Positions 54,300 to 61,100 of a stretch of DNA of 64,000 bases are shown piece after piece. How positions within the stretch are numbered: the first letter of the stretch is position 1; each line of letters begins with the position of its first letter. Origin of the DNA: Myxococcales bacterium. Its GTDB lineage: Bacteria > Myxococcota > Myxococcia > Myxococcales > Myxococcaceae. The notes below the pieces were generated by a model. That model made no database searches and was not told the origin of the DNA. It saw only the letters and a program-made list of their open reading frames with translations. Location of the stretch: assembly GCA_016191815.1 (NCBI GenBank), contig JACPVI010000063.1:41833-105832 (forward strand), read 5' to 3'. The position numbers and the translations under genes are program-made.

Positions 54300-56227
54300 T
54301 GGACCCCAAGGCGATCGACAGCGCGGCGGCGGAGCTCGGGAAGGTAGTGCCTCTGGTGAAGGCGCACCTCGTCGGGCGGGAGCGCGTGGCCGACTCGAAC
54401 GTCGTCGCCGGCGTCGACGACGCCGAGCGGGTCTTCATGGGCACGGGGGCCATCGCTCCGCCCTACGACCCCGACACGCTCTGCGCCCTGCTCGAGAACT
54501 CGAACTCGCTGCGCCAGAACATCGACGCCTACGTCACCAACATCGACGCCTTCGGCCATCGCTTCGAGCCCATCATCGACCTCGACGCGGGCGACGCCGA
54601 CCAGCGCGTGGCCAACGCCATCTACATCGAGCGGCTGAAGCTCAAGGAGGACCCGCGCCGGCGAGACGAGCCCGCGGTGCGCGTGCTCGACCCGCTGCCG
54701 ACGCCCGAGGAGGTCGCGGCGAAGAAGCGCGAGGTCGCAGACCTCATGCGCATGGAAAAGTCCCGCATCGAGAACTTCTTCGAATACTGCTGCGTTGATT
54801 CCTCCTTCGTGACGCTGCGGCGGCGGACGCGGCTCGACATCGAGCTTTTGGGCAACGGCTACTGGGAGGTCCTTCGCAATGGCGCCGGGGAGCTCGTCCA
54901 GTTCGTCTACGTGCCTGGCTTCACCGTGCGGCTCCTGCCGCTCGACCCGGAGCTCGTGGAGATCGACCACAAGGTCAAAATCTCCGACCTGTCGTTCGAC
55001 ACGGTGAAGGTGCGCTGCCGCTTCCGGCGGTACGTGCAGGTCTTCGAGGTCGAGACGGTCTTCTTCAAGGAGTTCGGAGACCCGCGCGTGCTCTCGCGGA
55101 AGAACGGCCGCGTCTTCCCGAACGTGGAGGCGCTCTTCGCCGCGGACCCGAACGATGGACCCGCGACGGAGCTGCTGCACTTCAAGGTGATGAGCCCGCG
55201 CAGCGCCTACGGCGTGCCGCGCTGGGTAGGAAACCTCCTCGCGGTGCTCGGCTCGCGCCAAGCCGAGGAAATCAACTTCCTCTACTTCGAGAACAAGAGC
55301 GTGCCGCCGCTCGCGATTCTCGTCTCGGGTGGGCGCCTCTCGGCGCAGTCCATCCCGCGCATCGAGGACTTCATCGAGAACCACATCCGCGGCAAGCGGA
55401 ACTTCCACAAGATTCTGATTCTTGAGGCCGAGCCCGCGGGCGGCAGCGGGGGCATCGAACACTCGGGGCGGCTGAAGATTGAGCTGCGGCCGCTGACGAG
55501 CGCGCAGCAGAACGACGCCCTCTTCCAGAACTACGACGAGCGGAACATCGACAAGGTCGGCCAGTCGTTCCGGCTGCCGCGAATGCTCCGCGGCGACATC
55601 CGCGACTTCAACCGAAGCACGGCCGACGCCGCCCTCCACTTCGCCGAGAGCCAGGTCTTCGAGCCGGAGCGGCAGGAGTTCGACTTCATCGTCAACCGGA
55701 AGATTCTGGCCGACATGGGCATCCGGTTCTGGCGCTTCACCTCGAAGTCGCCGGTCAACCGCGACCCCGCGACGATGGCGGAGATCATCCGGAACCTCGT
55801 CAACGCCAACGTGCTCACGCCCGAAGAGGCGCGCCAGCTCGCCGGCGAGGTGTTCAACCGGGAGTTCAAGAAGATCTCCGCTCCCTGGGTGAAGCAGCCG
55901 GTGCCGCTGACCTTGGCCGGAGTGCCCATTGGTCCCGAGGAGCAGAGCCCGCTCGTGGGGCCCGAGCTGCCGAGCGGCAAGCCGGCGCCGGGACCGCTCG
56001 TCCCACCCGAGGCGACGAAGCGCCGCCGGCAGGTGCCCGTGCAGGACCTGGCGGCCGAGGCCCAGCGGCTCATTCGCCTGCGCGACGCGCTCCGCGAGGC
56101 CGAGGCCCGGGCGGGCGACCGGTCCTTCCGAGAGACGAAGGCCGCGGAGCCCGAGACGGAGGTGGTGCAGGTGCCGGCCGAGGAGCTGCGCTCGTGGTTC
56201 TCGCCTGGGGGCGCCGATGGTCGCTGA
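54299..56227 (+). CDS. Phage portal protein (PBSX-like)
   Basis: 642 residues; ATG 54299 (GTG 54296 in frame). SLRQNIDAYVTNIDAFGHRF near the start, VDSSFVTLRRRTRLDIELLGNGYWEVLRN, then SPRSAYGVPRWVGNLLAVLGSRQAEEINFLYFENKSVPPLAILVSGG match PBSX/Mu-type portal proteins. A long helix region (about 500-560) and Pro-rich end follow. It is the dodecameric DNA-entry ring of the capsid. Upstream terminase and downstream MuF-like gene are the expected neighbours. Confidence 0.86.
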   Translation: MDPKAIDSAAAELGKVVPLVKAHLVGRERVADSNVVAGVDDAERVFMGTGAIAPPYDPDTLCALLENSNSLRQNIDAYVTNIDAFGHRFEPIIDLDAGDADQRVANAIYIERLKLKEDPRRRDEPAVRVLDPLPTPEEVAAKKREVADLMRMEKSRIENFFEYCCVDSSFVTLRRRTRLDIELLGNGYWEVLRNGAGELVQFVYVPGFTVRLLPLDPELVEIDHKVKISDLSFDTVKVRCRFRRYVQVFEVETVFFKEFGDPRVLSRKNGRVFPNVEALFAADPNDGPATELLHFKVMSPRSAYGVPRWVGNLLAVLGSRQAEEINFLYFENKSVPPLAILVSGGRLSAQSIPRIEDFIENHIRGKRNFHKILILEAEPAGGSGGIEHSGRLKIELRPLTSAQQNDALFQNYDERNIDKVGQSFRLPRMLRGDIRDFNRSTADAALHFAESQVFEPERQEFDFIVNRKILADMGIRFWRFTSKSPVNRDPATMAEIIRNLVNANVLTPEEARQLAGEVFNREFKKISAPWVKQPVPLTLAGVPIGPEEQSPLVGPELPSGKPAPGPLVPPEATKRRRQVPVQDLAAEAQRLIRLRDALREAEARAGDRSFRETKAAEPETEVVQVPAEELRSWFSPGGADGR

Positions 56228-57278
56228 AGCACTCGACCTCTTCGGCGCCGGCGCCGACGCCGCGGAGGACATCCTCCGGGACGTCTACCGCGTCGAGAAG
56301 GCGCTCGACCCGCTCGACCAGGGCGACTTCATGACCATCGTCCGGCGGCTGTCGCGGGCGCTGCGCGGCGTGGCGGTGCCCGCCGAGGACGCGGCCTTGC
56401 GGCACGCGCTCGAGCGGCTCGACGTCGACTGGCCGAACCTTGCGCCGGCGGCGCGGGACCAGGTCGTGCGCGCGGCGCGGCAGGCCCTGCGCGGCGTCGA
56501 GGATCAGGTCCTGCCCGTGGTCGAGCAGCAGTTCGAGGCCGAGGCCGAGCGCGTCGTCGGCCGCGCCAGGCAGTCGGCGGTGCGTCGCTTCGGCCTGCGC
56601 ATCGGGGCGGACCTCACCGCCACGGACGAGCGCATCGCGAAGTTCGTGCGAGAGAGCCAGGGCAACTTCGTCCGCGACGAGTACGGCCGGCGCCGCGAGG
56701 ATTTTTCGCGGAAGGCGAAGGACATCGTGACCTCCGGGGTCGAGCGTGGCCTCGGCCGCGACGACATCGTGGCCGAGCTGTCGGGCGCGATGTCGCGCGA
56801 CGCCTTCGACCGCACCCGCGACTACTGGGAGGTGGTGTCCATGGTCTTCACGAACCGGGCCCGGACGTTTACCCAGGTCGCGGCGTTCGAGGAGGCCGGC
56901 ATCGAGCGCTACCGCTTCGAGGCCGTACTCGACGAGGCGACCAGCGAGGTTTGTCGGTTCATGCACGGCAAGGTGTTCACGGTCGGCAAGGCCGTGGACC
57001 GGTTCCGCGAGGTCGAGCGGGCCCGGGACCCGGAGCTCATCCGCGAAGTGCAGCCATTCGTCCAGGTCGGCGCCGACCGCGACGGCAACCAGGTGCTCCT
57101 CTACGAGCGGGGCGGTCGCCGGCGGGCGGTGGCCCATGTGGACGAACCGGCAGTGGGGCGCCGCGACGAGGTGGGCGACTACTCCCGGGCGCTCTCGGAG
57201 CGCCAGCTCGAGGCGGCTGGCCTGCAATTGCCTCCCTTGCACGGCCGCTGTCGCTCCACGGTCGTCAGTTCGGAGTAA
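56217..57278 (+). CDS. MuF/SPP1 gp7-like minor head protein
   Basis: 353 residues, ATG 56217 overlapping the portal stop. The C-terminal half (RTRDYWEVVSMVFTNRARTFTQVAAFEEAGIERYRFEAVLDEATSEVCRFMHGKVF, then LPPLHGRCRSTVV) is the MuF head-morphogenesis domain with its conserved cysteines and HxRC end. The N-terminal half is helical. Such proteins are injected or help internal-protein packaging. A giant polyvalent protein follows two genes later. Confidence 0.83.
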   Translation: MVAEALDLFGAGADAAEDILRDVYRVEKALDPLDQGDFMTIVRRLSRALRGVAVPAEDAALRHALERLDVDWPNLAPAARDQVVRAARQALRGVEDQVLPVVEQQFEAEAERVVGRARQSAVRRFGLRIGADLTATDERIAKFVRESQGNFVRDEYGRRREDFSRKAKDIVTSGVERGLGRDDIVAELSGAMSRDAFDRTRDYWEVVSMVFTNRARTFTQVAAFEEAGIERYRFEAVLDEATSEVCRFMHGKVFTVGKAVDRFREVERARDPELIREVQPFVQVGADRDGNQVLLYERGGRRRAVAHVDEPAVGRRDEVGDYSRALSERQLEAAGLQLPPLHGRCRSTVVSSE

Positions 57279-57283
57279 CCGAG

Positions 57284-57580
57284 ATGCACAACACCTTTCT
57301 CGACCTCGTGAGGCAGGACCAGGTGGCGCGGGTAACGCTCGCCATCGAGCGGGCCATCACGCGGAGCTTCGCCGAGGACGGCTCGCGCCCGACCGGCGAC
57401 GAGGTCCGCCGCCGCTTCGCCCTCTGCGAGCGCTTGCTCCGCCAACTTCGCGGCGACCTCGGCTGGGGCTTGCAGCGGGTCCTCGACCACCTCCCGAATT
57501 ACCTGCGGTGCGAGCTCGACGGCGTGCCGTGGAGGCCCGAAGCCCGGACGGTCTGGGTGCCGAGCGATGGAGAGACGTGA
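57284..57580 (+). CDS. Small phage protein
   Basis: 98 residues, ATG 57284 five bases after the MuF stop. Helical with many Arg/Glu (RVTLAIERAITRSFAEDG, ALCERLLRQLRGDLGWGLQRVLDHLPNYLRCEL). Unknown function; part of the head module. Confidence 0.6.
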   Translation: MHNTFLDLVRQDQVARVTLAIERAITRSFAEDGSRPTGDEVRRRFALCERLLRQLRGDLGWGLQRVLDHLPNYLRCELDGVPWRPEARTVWVPSDGET

Positions 57581-57620
57581 ACCCACAGACGCCGGCACGG
57601 CCGGCAAGAAGGAGAAGCAC

Positions 57621-58199
57621 ATGGAAGCGATGACGATGCTGGAGAAGGTCTCGACGGCGGTCGAGCGGGTCCTCAAGGACGCTCGCCCGGTGGCCAAGAC
57701 GCAGCGGATGGGCCCGGACGACATCGTCGCCTACGCCATCTCGCAGATCGAGAAGGCGGCGAAGGAGCCACCCGAGAAGGCGACACGCCGACTGCGCACC
57801 CTCGGCCAGACGGTGGACGCAGCGAAGCAGGCGTTCGTGGACAGCGAGAGCGAGGCCATCGAGGTCCAGGTCTTCGTGGAAGAGACCACCGCGGCCGCGG
57901 ACAAGTCGGAGAAGGAGGTGTCCCCGGTTGCGCTCGAGGCGGCGCTCGGCAGCTCGGCCTTCGCGGCGAACCCCGAGGACCTGAACAAGGCGCTCGCCCG
58001 GCTCGGCACGGAGATGCAGGCGCTGCGCGCCCCGGCTCAGAAGGCGGACAAGGGCGGCGAGGGCAAGGTGGCCAAGGGCGAGGACGCGACGTGGCCCTTC
58101 GACATGAACACGCCGGAGTTCCGCGAGGGCGTGCGGAAGGCCGAGGGCGGACCGGCCTGGGGCACCGACCCCGCCGGCGTGCGCAACCCGGGGGCGTAG
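57621..58199 (+). CDS. Hypothetical phage protein, possible scaffold-like
   Basis: 192 residues from ATG 57621, chosen for AAGGAG 7-8 nt upstream; the frame is also open from ATG 57567 overlapping the previous gene. Helical and charged (LEKVSTAVERVLKDARPV, KATRRLRTLGQTVDAAKQAFVD), a Ser/Ala-rich middle and a Lys/Gly stretch. Scaffold-like composition, but no motif confirms it. Its TAG stop overlaps the GTG start of the giant gene (TAGTG). Confidence 0.58.
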   Translation: MEAMTMLEKVSTAVERVLKDARPVAKTQRMGPDDIVAYAISQIEKAAKEPPEKATRRLRTLGQTVDAAKQAFVDSESEAIEVQVFVEETTAAADKSEKEVSPVALEAALGSSAFAANPEDLNKALARLGTEMQALRAPAQKADKGGEGKVAKGEDATWPFDMNTPEFREGVRKAEGGPAWGTDPAGVRNPGA

Positions 58200-61100
58200 T
58201 GGACGAGGCGGCTCCCATCGCGAAGCGGGCCGAGCCCGTGGAAGCGGCGCTCGCGCGGGCGCGCGCGTTCGTCGAGGCGTCGCGGCCCGAGGCTGCGGCC
58301 GAGCTCGTGCTCGGACGCGCCCGCTCGTTCCTCGCCCTCGTTCGCGGCGAGGAGGACGTCGAGAAGTCGCTGTGGGGGTCACCCGCGGGCAAGCGCCACC
58401 TGGCGCCTCGCATCGTTGCTGCCATCCCGAGGCACCGGGTGTACGTCGAGCCGTTCGCGGGCGGCGCGCAGGTGTTCTGGGCGAAGGAGCCGTCCGAGGT
58501 CGAGGTGCTCGCGGACCGCGACCCGGAGATCGCCTTCGCGTTCCGGTTCGTGAAGGGCCTCACGCCAAAGAAGCTCGACCGGCTGAAGCGCAGGTCCTGG
58601 GTGGGCGACGCGGAGCGGTTCAGGAAGCTCTACGAGTCCGAGCCCGACGACGACGTCGAGCGCTTCTACCGCTTCGCCTACCTCGCGTACTTCTCGTTCA
58701 ACAAGCTCCGGCGCGGGACGATGCCGGACAAGCACGCCGGCGTCGAGGCGCGGTTCATCGACCGGCTGGAGAAGTTCGCGCCGCGGCTCAAGGACGTCGT
58801 CGTCCGATGCGCCGATTACGAGGACGTGGTCGAGGAGTTCGACGCACCGGACGCGTTCTTCTTTCTCGACCCGCCGTACCCCGGTTACGACGCCGATGTC
58901 GGTCACGAGGACTGGGACGAGAAGCGCTTCGGCAAGGTACTCCGGCGCATCGACGGGAGGTTCCTCGTCACCTACGGCATTCGATCCGAGGGAGCGGCGG
59001 AACTCTTCAAGGGCTTCCACGTTGATCGCTGGCGACACACATCGAGCGTCGGCAGCGGTCCTGGCTCGGGCGCGCGAAAGAGCGTGACGCTGGTCGCGAC
59101 CAACTACCGCATCCAGAAAGCCGCAGAGCCAGAGGACCGACAGATGCAGCTCCCGAATATCGCCTCGGCCCAGGCCGTGGAGAAGACCATCTGGGGCTCG
59201 CCCGCCGGCAAGAAGCGGCTGGCGGCGCGCCTGGTGAAGCTCATCCCTCCGCACAAGGTCTACGTCGAGCCGTTCGCCGGCAGCGCGGCGGTCTTCTTCG
59301 AGAAGGAACCCGTCGAGCTCGAGGTGCTCGGTGATGCGGACCCGGAGATCGCGTCCGCGTTCAAGGCCATCAAGACGCTGACCGACGACGAATTCGAGGC
59401 GCTGCGTGAGAGAACTTGGATCGGGAGCGAGCGCACGTTCAAGGCGCTCCTCGACGCGCGGCCGCGGAGCAAGGTCGAGAAGCTCTACCGCTTCCTGTAC
59501 CTCGCTCACTTCTCGTACGGGAAGATGCGCGGGAAGAGCTTCAATACCAACGCCACGGGCGTCGAGGCGCGGACGGTCGAGCGCATAGAGACGTTCCGCG
59601 GCCGGCTGCGGGGCGTGAAGGTGCGCCACGCGCACTACGCCGAGATCGTCAAGGAGTTCGACGGCAAGGACACGTTCTTCTACCTCGACCCGCCCTACAT
59701 CGGGCACAACGTCGAGATCGGCGAGGACACCTTCGACGAGGTCGAGTTCCGCAAGGTCCTCGACGGCATCAAGGGGAAGTTCCTCGTCACCTACGGGACG
59801 CGCGGCGAGCTCGACACGAAGGGCTTCCACGTCCGCAAGATCCGCCCGCCGCGGATCATCCGCGCCATGCGCGGGGTTGGAGGCCCCAAGACGCTGCCGA
59901 CGCTCCTCATCGCGAACTACGCCATCACCGAGAAGTCGCTCGGCGGCGGCTGGGACCTCGACGATGTGCTCGATGTGATCGATGTCGACGGCACCGATGC
60001 CGGCGATGTGCCCGAGGTCGTCAAGGCACGGGTCGAGGCGCTCGCCGTCGAGACCAGCAAGCTCGAGATCGCCGAGGTTCACCCTGAACGCCTACGCGCC
60101 GTGTCCGACGAGGAACTCCTGTCCGTCCACCGCCGACTGCACCAGCTCTTTGGCGGCAATTTCGCCGGCAACGACCGGCTGTCGGCCGGGGACCTCAAGC
60201 GCGAGGACATCGTCAACGCGGAGGTCTTCGTCCAGGACGAGATGGCCCGGCGTGGGATGCGCCACGAAGTCGGTGATGAGCTCGCCGTGGAGGCGGATGT
60301 ACTTCGGAAGTACGAGCCGGACCAACCGCGCGACGAGGGCGGGCGGTTCTCGGAGACCGGCGGCGGCGCGGGGCTATCTCCCTCGCCTGGCTACGCGGCG
60401 AAGGTGCGGACCGAACTGCGTGCGTCCAAGCCGGTCTCGCAGATGGGTCCTGCGGAGAGCGACCTCGCGTACCGCTCCAGCGACCCGCTGACCTTTGCGA
60501 TGGCGGAGCGCATGGAGGCCGCGGCCGGTCGGGACGCGATGTTGGCCGGGCTTGAAGCACAGGCGACGTGGAACACGAACTACGACAGTGACACGAAGGA
60601 CTGGCTCGCGGCGCAGCGGATGGGGGCGAGCGATTCGGTATCGCGTACGACGGCAGACGCGGTGAAGGCCGCGACTCTCGACGAGGCCAACTTCCGCGCG
60701 ATTCAAGAGCGCGTGGGATTCACCCAGGAGTGGGTGCGGCAGACCTACGGCGAGCGTGTCATCGCCTATCGTGGCATCAAGGGGAGGCAGGCCGGTGCTG
60801 TGCAGAAGGCCCTGGAGGAGGCCGAAGCGGCAGGGATCACGTCCGACCAGATCAACCTGGCCGTGCATGGCCTGTCGAGCTTCACGACCTCCAAGACCAA
60901 GGCGTTCGATTTCGCAGGCCGTGGTGGCGTCGTCGTCCAGACGAGTATCAGTTACAAGGAAGTCTTCCTCGCCAACGACCTCGGCGCGAAGGGGATCATC
61001 AGGTACTCGGACGACCACGGGGAGCTGGTCGTCCTCTCGCGCAAGCCGGCTCGGAGAGTCAACGTGATCTCGGGGCGCAAGAAGTCCGTGGAAGCGAGTT

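Noticed and set aside
54242..56272. 676-codon minus-strand frame over the portal gene
   Set aside because: Antisense shadow of a recognised portal protein.
56869..56885. Possible fifth promoter element (GACGTTTACC inside the MuF gene)
   Set aside because: No TGTCCCC 23 nt upstream and it lies inside a coding region.
58379..60082. 567-codon minus-strand frame over the giant gene
   Set aside because: Antisense of two methyltransferase domains with DPPY motifs; composition Asp/Val/Leu-rich as for other shadows.
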